Below the pieces are notes generated by a model. That model did no database searches, was not told the origin of the DNA, and saw nothing but the letters and a program-made list of their open reading frames with translations. DNA of 64,000 nucleotides from Dryocosmus kuriphilus (Eukaryota > Arthropoda > Insecta > Hymenoptera > Cynipidae). Both the position numbers and the translations under genes were made by a program. This document shows positions 11,912-22,148 of the stretch, one piece after another (the first letter of the stretch is position 1; each line of letters begins with the position of its first letter). The stretch spans positions 32,505,935 to 32,569,934 of the forward strand of contig CM076196.1 in assembly GCA_038277395.1 (NCBI GenBank), written 5' to 3'.

Positions 11912-12511
11912 TAAGTCTACTATCTAAAATATTAAATCTTAATTCTGATTGGATACCTTTGGAGGATATAAAGCAGTCGAATTTGAAAGAAATTAGAATT
12001 AAGAGCGTGAAAATCTTACTTCAGTTTACAAAATTTGACTTTTGTACTTGATGTAAATTACACTTAAATACTAATACATTACTTATTTCAGTCTTCTTTT
12101 ATTTAACGTAAGTTTGATCTCTGATATGTGCATATCTTTGATAAATATTGTTTTTAATTTGGTGTCTTTAAAATGCAGATTTTTAAAAACTGTTTTTCAT
12201 TAATATTTGGAAACTTTTCTATTAATTTTGTATTTTATCCCTACTCACCGTTTTTTTGCCTTTCGTTTCGAATTTTTGGATCGGATTCAATTCGCGTTGA
12301 ACTATTATACTAAAATGGATTATAAACAATATTTTATTTTCCCTTTCTTACATCTAGAGAAACTGGTACTAATTTTTAAGATATTCTTGCAGACTTTTAA
12401 AATAGCACTTGCAATAAGAAACGCGACTCTGAGACACAGAATATGCACCTCTCATCGTCACGGATTTTCGGCGACTTCTAATTCAAAGTGGTTTTTGGTA
12501 TCCTCGAGTTC
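11912..12511. other. AT-rich stretch, nothing recognised
   Basis: No supported gene or repeat. A 104-codon frame at 12207-12521 has no recognisable domain and overlaps the adjoining transposon end; I do not consider it a gene. Confidence 0.35.
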
Positions 12512-12936
12512 TATACACTAGCGAAAATGGATTTCTTTGCATTCTTTTACCATTTCTTTTCATAACTTTGCATAACATTGGGGTGTACTTCCGAATAGTG
12601 GTTACCTCCGATTTTATTGAAACTGCGTACACTTATGTATTTTGATGCGCTGATTACGAATATCATAGTGAAAATTGGCGCAAATTTGAATTTAATGACA
12701 AAAACCATTAAAACCCCATAAAATCATTGTTTTTCCATTTATTTCCGTAAATTATAAGAATTTCGAAAAACATTTCAAATAAAAGTTGTAGATTACAAAA
12801 AAATACATTCTTTTTGTTCAATACATTTTTTCTCTAAAACCATTTTTGACCAAGAAAAATAAGATTTTCCAAAAGAAGTTGTAAGAAAGTGGGGTACGAT
12901 AAGGGTCTGGGCTTTCTTCGGCGTCCGCGCTTTCTG

Positions 12937-12944
12937 TATATAAG
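12937..12944 (+). promoter_or_regulatory. TATA box for the Merlin transposase
   Basis: TATATAAG lies 72 bp upstream of the transposase ATG, with a pyrimidine-rich start region (TCCTCATT) about 30 bp downstream. The placement fits a core promoter carried inside the element. Confidence 0.5.
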
Positions 12945-13015
12945 GAGAGCTGTTAACTGTGCGTCCTCATTATCTGACTTTCTTCTTATTGTTCTTGCTT
13001 TTTTTTCTCATCTAG

Positions 13016-13957
13016 ATGGATCAAAAATATAATATTTTTAGTTTAAGTTTCATTCTCCGAGATCGAGATAAAACTTTGCAATGGTTGAGGAAGTTAGAAC
13101 TTATTCCAGAGGAACGGTTCTGTGGAAAACATAAAAAGAAAATGTTACTGCAAGAATCAAGTATGACTTGCGGTCAATTCTTTTGCCAAAAAAAAGGAAA
13201 GTATCGCCATACGCATAGTGTTGCCGAAAACACCTGGTTTGAGAGGTGCCATATTTCAGCATCATCATGCATGCTGATCACGTATTGTTTTCTTCTTAAT
13301 TTTAATTTTGAGCAAACTATACGTGAGAGCAGCATTATTGAGGGGCAGAAAATTTCAACAGAAACTCTCGCTGATAGATTTTACTTTTGCAGAGAGATCT
13401 GTATGATTTCTCTTGATGAACATTTTGTAGAAGAAGGTAAAATCGGAGGTGTTGGTGAAGTTGTCGAAATCGACGAGTGCAGAATCGGACGTCGGAAGTA
13501 TGAGAGAGGACGTGTTGTGGAAGGGTCGTGGATCCTTGGGATGATTCACAGGGGCGAAGCACAAAAATATCGTTTGGAGATCTGTCCTGATAATAAAAGA
13601 GACGAAACTACGTTGATTAATTTGATTAAAAAGCACGTTGCAGAAGGGACAGAGATCCATACGGATTGTTGGAAAGGATATATAAACCTTGAACATTATG
13701 GCTTTGAACATAAAACCGTGAATCATTCTGAGGAATTCGCGGATCATATTACTGGAGCCCACACTCAAAATATTGAGTCCTCTTGGCGATGGATGAGGCG
13801 ATCTCTTTCTTGTGGCGGTGTACGAAAGGACAATCTTGCTGATCACCTTTGTGAGTTTTTGTGGCGACGGCGCGTTAAGAAATTGGGGGTAGATGCCGTC
13901 ACCCAATTGATAGCAGATATTAAAATATCTTACACTAGTAACAAGGTTTACGTGTAA
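13016..13957 (+). CDS. Merlin/IS1595-family DDE transposase
   Basis: A 313-residue uninterrupted protein. The N-terminal part has a Cys-containing, probably zinc-binding region (Cys36, Cys52, Cys57). The catalytic core shows the ISXO2/IS1595 pattern: DECRIGRRK with Asp153, HTDCWKGY with Asp217, and AHTQNIESSWRWM with Glu254, plus the conserved VNHS motif between the last two. These form the DDE triad of cut-and-paste transposases. The ATG at 13016 follows a TATA box at a normal distance, and the reading frame ends shortly before a 3' region with tandem repeats. An open full-length frame with matching inverted repeats suggests a young, possibly active copy. Not checked experimentally. Confidence 0.85.
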   Translation: MDQKYNIFSLSFILRDRDKTLQWLRKLELIPEERFCGKHKKKMLLQESSMTCGQFFCQKKGKYRHTHSVAENTWFERCHISASSCMLITYCFLLNFNFEQTIRESSIIEGQKISTETLADRFYFCREICMISLDEHFVEEGKIGGVGEVVEIDECRIGRRKYERGRVVEGSWILGMIHRGEAQKYRLEICPDNKRDETTLINLIKKHVAEGTEIHTDCWKGYINLEHYGFEHKTVNHSEEFADHITGAHTQNIESSWRWMRRSLSCGGVRKDNLADHLCEFLWRRRVKKLGVDAVTQLIADIKISYTSNKVYV

Positions 13958-14151
13958 TCTTTTAACCTTATGACGGTGCGACATCCATGTTTATATAAAA
14001 CAATCGGCCCTTTTCAGGGCCACCAAATATTTTATTTTGAGGGATAAATACTAGTTACATAACATTATATAAAATTTACGATTCTTGTGTATATAAGAGA
14101 AATTTACACATATATCCATATAACTCTTTTATTTAGAATTATTTAGAAAAA

Positions 14152-14520
14152 CACACGACCTCCTTTCCCAGGTGTTGTGGGGGCGGGAAGGCATCCCTGT
14201 GACAGGGCACATAAATGACTTAGGTCACACACGACCCCCTTTCCCAGGTGTTGGGGGGGCGGGAAGGCACCCCTGTGACAGGGCACATAAATGACTTAGG
14301 TCACACACGACCCCCTTTCCCAGGTGTTGTGGGGACGGGAAGGCACCCCTGTGACAGGGCACAAAAAATAACTAATGTCTCACACAACCCCCTTTCCTAG
14401 GTGTTGTGGAGGCGGGAAGGCACCCCTGTGATAGGGCATAAAAAATAACTAAGGTCTCATACAACCCCCTTTCCCAGGTGTTGTGGGGGCGGGAAGACAC
14501 CCCTGTGACAGGTCAGAGAA
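14152..14520. repeat. Five tandem repeats of about 76 bp inside the Merlin element
   Basis: Five copies of a unit containing CCCTTTCCCAGGTGTTGTGG, GGCGGGAAGGCA and CCCCTGTGACAGGGCACA, followed by AATAACTTAGGTC-like spacers. Each unit carries a short GC-rich inverted repeat (CCCTGTGACAGGG). It lies between the transposase stop and the right inverted repeat; copies differ by a few bases. Confidence 0.85.
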
Positions 14521-14994
14521 ATGTAACAGGTTTGGCTTCTTTGTTTTTTTTTACAATATTATGGTTCAGTCTGATCTTCCCCCCTCTACCAAAATCCCCG
14601 TTTTTTCACGCCTTCCAAACTCTAACACACCCCAATGAAAGAAGTTTTCTTACGTGTTCCAAATACCTTTTTTTTGGAAAATCTTATTTCTCTTGGTAAA
14701 AAATGGTTTTAGAGAAAAAATGTATTGAACAAAAAAAATGTATTTTTTTATGCTCTATAACTTTTATCTAAAATGTTTTTCGAAATTCCTATTATTTACT
14801 GAAATAAATGGAAAAAAAAAAAAAAATAAAAAAAAAAAAACATGATTTTATGGGTTTTTTTTTATTATTTTTGTCATTAAATTCAAATTTGCGCCAATTT
14901 TCACTATGATATTCGTAATCAGCGCATCAAAATACATAAGTATACGTAGTTTCAACAAAATCGGAGGTAACCACTATTCGGAAGTTTATCCTAA

Positions 14995-15230
14995 CATTGC
15001 AAAACTTCGACACAAGTTTGCATAACTTTGTCAAACTTTGCAAAAGTTTACTGTATTTTGCAAAATTTTGCCAAACTTTGCATAACTTTGTCAAACTTTG
15101 CAAAACGTTGCAAAATTTTGCCAAACTTTGTCACTTTCTTTTCATAGCAAAGTTTTGCGAAGTTTGGCAAAGTTTCGCAAAATTTTACAAAGTTTGGCAA
15201 AGTTTTTCAAAGTTATGCAAAGAAACAATT
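14995..15230. repeat. Expanded CAAACTTTGCAAAACTTTG-type repeats in both orientations
   Basis: About 235 bp of short (about 14 bp) repeats of the CTTTGCAAAAC/TTTGCATAACTTTG type. They run in one orientation to about 15140 and in the inverse orientation after it, so the block folds back on itself. The left end of the transposon (12540-12580) has only one or two such units. Confidence 0.75.
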
Positions 15231-15243
15231 TCCACTAGTGTAT

Positions 15244-15830
15244 TCGACGTTCTTGATTGTAAGGAGCGTAGCTCAAGGAACTTTTTGGTAACAATAAATA
15301 TTCAAAGAAGTGAGAAACATTGTTGTTCTAAAGCGAGAATAGGATGCTCAGTACTTACCTTATTTGTACGATTCTGCGTGATGCGTCCTCTCCATCGTTG
15401 TGCTTTACAAAAGTATATATGACTGCGAGTCAATAATAATTAATAGACACCCCTATTTTATGCGAAAGCGCATAATCGCATAATGTTTCAGAATTTAATG
15501 CAACTAGAAATATTTGCGATTAATACTCTCTTGATGTGTGTTTTGATAAATAAAATAAATAATTTAAAAGTACAAAAATTTATAAGTTGAATGCGTCCTT
15601 TCTAGCAACGAGATTATTTTACAATCGAAATAGAAACTTACATCTATTTTAAGAAAACAATACAATAATTTTTAGCTAAAATGAAAAATTTGGTAAAAAG
15701 ACAAATATCGATTGAGCATCTTATAAATGTTATGGTTTTATTTAATTTTTTTGGAAAAAAATTGTTGACGATAATGGAAAAATTTAGGATACAGTGCAAC
15801 TTAAAATTCAAAACAAAATTATATATATAT
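15244..15830. other. AT-rich stretch, nothing recognised
   Basis: No supported gene, RNA or repeat. It ends in an (AT)n tract that is the target of the LTR element that follows. Confidence 0.35.
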
Positions 15831-17193
15831 TGTGACATACGGTTAATGTGAAAGGAACCTGCGCATAGGTAAAATATCGACAGGCAAGCAAAAGACCCGC
15901 GAAGAACTCTATGTGTAGGATTCCCACCCACGCGCAAGTGTTTCCAACCCCACCAGTGCTCTGAATTGTGACGTAGTGAATGGGTGCAGGGGGAGAAGTG
16001 CTTAAAAAGCGAGCACGAAGGCAAAACGGGCAGATACCAACCAGCAGCAGGACCCCGAGGTCCTCTGTAAATTCGGTAACACCTCTGCTTCGAGTTCTCT
16101 TAAGAAGGGCTGGGAGTTATCCCACCCTCTTGTCCATAAGGGAATTAGAAGTCGCTTTTCGTAAATTCATTTTTTCGTTTCTTTTAACTCTCTTGAGAAG
16201 AGCTGGGATTTATCCCACCCTCTTGTCGACCGGAGAATTAAAAGAGTATTTTTTTTTCATTTCCTCGTATTTCTTCATATAAAAAAAGCTGTGTTGAGTA
16301 TCTTCTTTTTTTTACTTCAGAGAGACAGAGAGAGAGAAGGAGAAAAAGAGAAGTGAAGATATAGTGACTCCCAAAAGGGACAGAAGTTGTAAGACTGATT
16401 CTCCACAAGAGAGAAAAAGTGTTGACGCGCGGTTTCGAAAGACTGTATTAAATAAAAGAGATATCTCGCTTGACAAGTGATGAAAAATTTTAATAATCAA
16501 TGTAAAATATTATGCCTGAAGGCCTAAGTTAAAAATAAAAAGATACAGGAAATTTATGATTTTTGTAAATACACAGGACAAACTTCTACAAATAAATAAA
16601 GATAAGAGGAAGGCAGTGAGCCTCCCATATTAATTTTCCTTGAATGGATTGCTTTTTCTAAAGCATTGTAGAATATTGTGGGAAGATCCCTATTTTTATC
16701 AGTGAACAGTGAAGACCCAAGCTATTTCAATTTGAAAAGGTTCGCTCTAGGTTAGTAGGATAATACTCTGGTTGTAAGAAATTAGGGACAATTTGTTTAA
16801 GGGCACGGAGACCCCAGCTAATAGTAAGATTGTGTGAATCCTTTAATACATAATCTTGTTATATAATTCGAGGCATAAAAGCCCTCATCATTAATTTACT
16901 CAATATCCTGGTTAGAAATCTATAAGAATAAATGAATATGGCATTGTAAACCTTTCGTAGTAATAATATAGTTTTAAGCTCTATTGTACCTTCTACCACG
17001 AAGAAATAAAGAAAAAGAGAGAGAGAGAGAGAAGCACTAGACAGGTAGTAGAATGATGTATCAGCAGGTTACGTAGGGATTTTTGAATAAATGAATAATG
17101 TACTTTTCCAAAATCTCGTATTTTTACTCACGTACAACCCTTCTTATTTAATTATTTATTTTTAAATAAATAAAAAGGACTCAAAAAGTCACA
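15831..17193 (+). mobile_element. Candidate solo LTR, TGTGAC...GTCACA
   Basis: The segment starts TGTGACATACGG and ends AAAAAGTCACA, giving TG...CA ends within a short inverted repeat (TGTGAC/GTCACA). Both sides are AT-repeat sequence (ATATAT), which allows but does not prove a 4-6 bp duplication. Inside are two related segments (about 16090-16125 and 16188-16225, CTGGGA-TTATCCCACCCTCTTGTC), a purine-rich (GA)n tract and two AATAAA signals. No gag or pol is nearby, so it is a solo LTR or a fragment. Length 1.36 kb. Confidence 0.5.
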
Positions 17194-17700
17194 ATATATA
17201 AATATTCAAAAATTTTTCTGAGTGATTCTATATTTTCTCACTGGAATATCAAAGAAGTCAAATTCCAAATCTTCTTACGGAATTAGTTGGTTGCAAATTT
17301 CCCGAATAGGCAAGCCCCAATAGACCAGTTTAAACATTGAAACAAGTTATGTTCACATTCTAGTCGATATGCGTTTACAAATCTGCAATATTTATAAAAA
17401 TATAATAATCAAACGTAATGGATCAATTTAAGAAAATCTTATCTAAACAAATATTGAGCTTCATAATTCATAATGTAAACAATGTCAGTGCCTTGTACAC
17501 AGCCCTCTTAAGAAAATCTTATCTAAACAAATATTGACCTTTCTAATGTAAACAAAATCGAAATTCTTCGTTCCCGAGGACAATTTTTCAAACTTTTAGT
17601 AAAAAAAACTTATCTCAATCAATTTAAATATATTTAATAATTGTGATAGCACATGCAATTATGCAATTTTAATTTAGATCGAAATTTAAAGTTTGAACCA
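17194..17700. other. AT-rich stretch with one direct repeat
   Basis: A 28-bp sequence (TAAGAAAATCTTATCTAAAC and beyond) occurs near 17430 and again near 17510. Otherwise nothing is recognised. Confidence 0.4.
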
Positions 17701-20345
17701 AATTCAAATTCTTTAGAAGTTCTAAGGTGCAGGATTATAGGTATCACACTCATGTCTGTAGGATATTACAAAGTTTACACAAAGGTGATCAGGAAAAGAT
17801 TGGAAAGACAGATCGAAGAGAAAGAGAGCATACCAGACAACCAAACAGGTTTTAGGAAGGGGATGGGGACAACAGACAATATATACGTGCTCAACTATTT
17901 AGTCAATAGGAACCTAGGTCAGAAGAAAGGGAAACTGGTCGCAATATTTGTAGACTTGAAAGCAGCGTTATGACTCGGTCAATAGAAGGGGGCTTTGGAA
18001 GGCCTTGAAAGAAAGAGGAATAGAAGAAAGTCTGGTAGAGAGGATAAAAGAAATATTTTTAGAAACTAGGATGAAGGTAAGAATAGGAAAAAAGAAAGGA
18101 GAGGAGTTTCGGACGGGAAGGAGTTTGAGGCAGGGATGTCCGCTAAGACCGCTACTGTTCAGTATTCTTTTGGCAGATTTGGAGAAAAAATTGACAAGGA
18201 AAGGGAAAGGGGGAACGAAACTGGGAAATGGCAAGCTATATTCGCTAGCATACGCTGACGATATAGTGTTAGTAGCAGATGATAAAAGAGGGATGAGTTT
18301 AATGATGAGAATATTTGAACAATATGTAAGAGAGAAAGATTTAACGGTGAATGTGAATAAAATGAAGATGATGTGTTTTAGAAAGAGAAAGTGTAGAATG
18401 GAGTATGAATGGAAGATGAATGTCAAGGTAGTGGAACTGGTAGAAGAGTTTTGTTACCTACCCGTGTAGAAATTTCGAGAGGGGTCTGGTGGGGCCCTCT
18501 CTAGTTTTCCCTTTTTTTAGTCAGGCCCTTATGGGAAAAACTAGTCGGGGTCACAGCAAGATCGTAACGCTTTTGTAAGTGTGCGCCCTACTAGACCTTC
18601 TAGTAGAGGTCTAAAGGGTATCGCCCTTGCACAGCCCTATCAAAGAAAGGGCCCTGCTGTGGCCCTAGACAGGTTCCCGTTAGATTGGTGATAATTATAA
18701 ACCTATATATAGTAATGCATTTGGGATGATTTCAAGTAGAAATGCTCAAAATATCTACTTATATAGTCCCAAATACATCTCTAGAAATAAACATAAAATT
18801 ATGTTTTTTTATGTTGCATTTTATTAACTTTTAGATAATTTGTGAAGAAAAATATAAATATTACATATCCTTGATACTGTTCTTTTTGCTTATTTTTCCC
18901 TTGTTCTCGAGATCTCATTCCGCCATTCCAGTCCTTGGCATTAGGCAAAACACGTTTTAACTCAGATAGGAAATACATTTGTGTTATTGCTTCGCCGCTT
19001 TGATTTCTGTGGGAATTTGAAACCGCAGCTGAAAAATTTTAAATTCATTATTTAGAGAACGTGAAATAGTATAGTTAATACATAAATAAATGCTTAATTT
19101 CTGATAAACTTACCTAGCATGCATGAACACATTCTTGTTTCCCTAAAAATTCGTTTATTTCCACATGCCTTCATGGCTACAAATTGAAGAGCAACCTTTT
19201 TAAACAAATATCTTATGACTCATGACAATACGACTGACACTCATGTACTTTACCAAAGAGAGGTTATGTTGCGCGCCGCCTGACGGCCGAACCTTATATA
19301 ACTACAAAAGTGAGGTTAGCGGGGATTCTCTAGTCGGGACCCCACTAGATACAGATAGACTTATCAAAGTAAAAAATTGCTTACTAGCACCAGATAGGGC
19401 CCTGATTTGTTCTTTCTAGACTAGAACTTCTAATCCGCGCCACACTAGAACCCCAGTTCAAATAGTGAAAGATAGGGAAATTTCTACACGGGTAGGTTTC
19501 TGTTTCGAAGCAGGAGGAGGAAAAGAGTTGCAGGTGAGAAAGAGATTGGAAAGTGGAAGCAAGGTAATGGGCCAAGTGTGGGGCATAGGAAAGAGGAGGT
19601 TCAAGGATGATTGGAGAATGAGAGTTTGGATGTTTGATGTGTTATTGTGGTCAGTGGTAAGTTATGGAACGGAAATATGGGGATAGAAGGAATATAAGAG
19701 AATAGAAAGCATGAAGAAGAGATTTCTGAGATGGGTCATGGGGTTAGGATGAAGCTGACCAGGTTATATGCTGAGAGAAAAGTTAGGCCGAGAAAAAATG
19801 GTGGTAAGGCAACTAAAAAGGGCATGGAATTCTGAGGAAACGCTAAGGAGCGGGGAAGGAAGTAAGGTAGCACAAGCGTGTTTAAGGGAGATAGAAGACA
19901 AAGAAAGAAGGGGGAATATGGGACGGTCGAAATGGGAAGGAGAAAGGTACCCAAGGAGGAGAGAATGGAGTATGAATGTGGAGAGTGGAGAATGGCAAGG
20001 AATAGAGGAAGAGATTCTGGCTAGACAAGGTGAGGAAAGATGGAGAAAAATCTTGGAGTCGAGGTACAACAGTTGGTACAGGATGGTCAAGTGGGAAGGA
20101 GAGCCAGAGTATCTCGGAAGGATAAAGAAAGAGAGTAAATGGAACAGAGTGATAAGATTTAGAATGGGATAGGGTGTAAGAGAGTGTAGGTACTGGATGA
20201 ATGAGGAGGAGAATCGTTGTGGAGTATGTGGGTATGAACAGGAAACATGGGTGCATGTGTTAGAGAGATGTACAGGAAACGAAGGAGAAGGGAAGAGTGT
20301 GGAAGAGAGAGTGAAAGAGATTCTGAATGGGAATGGACAGGGAGA
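17700..20345 (+). pseudogene. LINE reverse transcriptase fragment (non-LTR), interrupted
   Basis: From about 17730 the frames show GITLMSVGYYKVYTKVI, then TGFRKGMGTTDNIYVL and AIFVDLKAAL; after a one-base frameshift near 17965, SLRQGCPLRPLLFSILL and the catalytic AYADDIVLVA. The C-terminal part resumes after the inserted element at 19495 (GQVWGIGKRRF, SYGTEIWG, SRYNSWYRMVKWEG). It ends in a Cys/His cluster CGVCGYEQETWVHVLERC near 20220-20275, typical of insect LINE ORF2 ends. The N-terminal endonuclease and ORF1 are missing, and there are further stops at 19684, about 19750 and 20170. It is a 5'-truncated dead copy. The frame style is common in ant and wasp genomes (my recollection). Confidence 0.85.
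18461..19492. mobile_element. 1.03-kb non-autonomous element with TA target duplication
   Basis: It interrupts the LINE reverse transcriptase between two adjacent codons. The ends are CCCGTGTAGAAATTTC at 18461 and the perfect inverse GAAATTTCTACACGGG ending 19492, with TA on each side (18459-18460 and 19493-19494). Removing it restores LINE reading continuity at that site. TA duplication fits Tc1/mariner-like or related groups; no transposase is present. The interior is rich in CTAG and GGGCCC motifs. Confidence 0.8.
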
Positions 20346-20364
20346 GGTATGGATGAAGAAGCTG

Positions 20365-20420
20365 CCCAGATAGCACAAGAGTTTGCGGCAAGCTTGCCGC
20401 AAAGTCTTGTGCTATCTGGG
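20365..20420. repeat. 56-bp near-perfect palindrome
   Basis: Two 28-nt halves are exact reverse complements except for one position (…AAGAGTTTG… versus …CAAAGTCTT…), centred on CAAGCTTG with no loop. It begins CCCAGATAGCACAAG and ends with its inverse. It sits in the 3' part of the LINE fragment, where ordinary coding sequence is expected, so it looks inserted. Confidence 0.9.
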
Positions 20421-20693
20421 TGGAAAAGTTAAGAGAAAGAAAAGGTCTCATGATATAGTTAAAAGATATTAAAAATATAAAGTAGAACCGAAAAAGTAAT
20501 TACCAATTATAGATTGGCAAAGGTAAGAGGAAACGGAAGTCCTGGGCTCGATCGTAAGCGTATAAATTTAAGAATAGATTTAAGAATAGGATAAGAAAAT
20601 ATGTATGTAATAGTGTAAGAGAAGGATAAGGGAGAATATAGTTTAAGGAATTGGATTGTAAACATATGTAATGATTTTGTGAAGACTCTCAAA
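20421..20693. other. 3' end of the LINE fragment, nothing else recognised
   Basis: A purine-rich then AT-rich tail without a clear poly(A) or coding sequence; probably the 3' UTR of the LINE copy. Confidence 0.35.
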
Positions 20694-21615
20694 CCCGTCA
20701 TTTTCGATGTAATTTTCTGCGTAGAATCCGAGTGCGAGGTCAGAATTTTCCCAGCACGTCAGGTTTTTGAGATATCCTAACCTAAAAGTGCGAAAAATGC
20801 GGGTTTTTGGTATATTTGAGCTTATGTTACATCGCGAAAAAATTTTTTTTTCTAAAATCGGGCCATGCCATCTAAAAGTACAACTCTCATGCTTTAAAAA
20901 GCTTTTTTAAAATTTAAGATATCATTTCTCTTCGCAGAGATCTCCTTAAATGAAGTTTAGTACTTTGATGATTACATTATCGCAGTACCAAAATTGAAAA
21001 CACTTCTTGAGATTGCGGAAATGATACATTTCTATATTTTTTGGGTCACTGAATCCAAATCTGAGCACAAAACTATCCCACTACCTAAAATTACTTAGAT
21101 TCCATAATCTAAAATTGCAAAATCTACGATTTTTGGTTGGAACTTTTTAGGTTAGGGTGGTTTTTAGGTTAGGGCGCTATAAGTGCTTTTTTGCTCTTTT
21201 AGGTTAAGGAATCTAAGTAATTTTAGGTAATGGGATAGTTTTGTGCTCAGATGTGGATTTAGCGACCCAAAAAACATAAAAATCTATCATTTCAGCAATC
21301 TCATAAAGTGTTTTCAATTTTGGTACTGTGGTAATGTAATCATCAAAGTACTAAACTTCATTTAAGAATATCTCTGCGAAGAGAAATGATATCTTAAATT
21401 TTAAAAAAGCTTTTTAAAGTGTGAGAGTTATACTTTTAGATGGAATGGCCCGATTTTAGAAAAAAAAATTTTCGCCATGTAACATAAGCTCAAATATACC
21501 AAAAACCCGCATTTTTCGCACTTTTAGGTTAGGATATTTCAACAACCTGACGTGCTGGGAAATTTCTGACCTCGGATTCGGATTCTACGCAGAAAATTAC
21601 ATCGGAAATGACCCT
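20694..21615. repeat. Foldback element with arms of about 430 bp
   Basis: 20694-21120 and about 21190-21615 are inverted copies with few mismatches (shared motifs CGATGTAATTTTCTGCGTAG, ATATCCTAACCTAAAAGTGC, GATATCATTTCTCTTCGCAG). The short centre near 21120-21190 contains TTTTTAGGTTAGGG. No coding capacity. It is a non-autonomous, long-inverted-repeat transposon; the family was not identified. Confidence 0.85.
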
Positions 21616-22148
21616 CAGTTGGCCAACAACAATCGCAACCCATTTCTTGCAGATCTGTGTTGTATATGATAAAATCCCATCAAATTATCAGCTAGTACAC
21701 AAAATTTTTAAAAATTAGGTTTTTATAAATATTCATTTCTTTATTTTTTGTATTCCATACTTAGATTATACAAAGTATTCAGATTATATCAAGCGTTCAG
21801 AATTAAAAAGTGGAAAATATTTTTATAACTCATGAAAAATCTACAAAATCTAAAAATGTTCTATCAGTTTCTATTTTTGTCTATTTTTCTAATGTTTGAA
21901 CATGTAACCAAATCGCTGGAAGTTTCTGTTAAACAGTATTTTTTAAAAAGCTTTGAATTCCATGAATTATTACAGGTTTAAAATAAATGAAAGTAAGTAT
22001 GTTAATTAAAATATAGATAGGTAATACCTTCATCAAAACAGGTTTAAAATAAATGAAAATAAGTAAGTAGTAATAAGTAAGTAGGTTAAAAACGTATTTT
22101 CTAACACAAATGATGTCGAATATTTTTTTATATTCGTATAATCGTAGT
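21616..22148. other. AT-rich stretch downstream of the MYND gene
   Basis: Contains two copies of a GGTTTAAAATAAATGAAA segment (near 21975 and 22040). AATAAA-like signals on the minus strand could polyadenylate the MYND gene. Nothing else is seen. Confidence 0.35.

Larger units (their letters stand above)
12512..15243 (+). mobile_element. Merlin (IS1595/ISXO2-type) DNA transposon
   Basis: A transposase gene (13016-13957) lies between long inverted repeats, about 12512-12890 and 14650-15243. The repeats share TACACTAG termini, ACTTCCGAATAGTGG, TTTTGATGCGCTGATTACGAATATCATAGTGAAAATTGGCG and TTCAATACATTTTTTCTCTAAAACCATTTTT. Possible target duplications are TCGAGTTC (12504-12511) and TCGACGTTC (15244-15252), 8-9 bp with one indel, in line with Merlin's 8-9 bp. 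The right repeat is longer because a TTTGCATAACTTTG-type repeat has expanded at 14995-15230. Outer boundaries are moderately sure. Confidence 0.7.

Noticed and set aside
13355..13984. 209-codon minus-strand frame
   Set aside because: Lies entirely antisense to the Merlin transposase and has no recognised motif.
19764..20402. 212-codon minus-strand frame
   Set aside because: Antisense of the LINE C-terminal region; Ser/Leu/Pro-rich composition is typical of a shadow of purine-rich coding sequence.
20770..21540. CCTAACC motifs suggesting insect telomere repeats
   Set aside because: Only single CCTAACCTAAAAG occurrences inside the arms of a foldback; no telomeric array.
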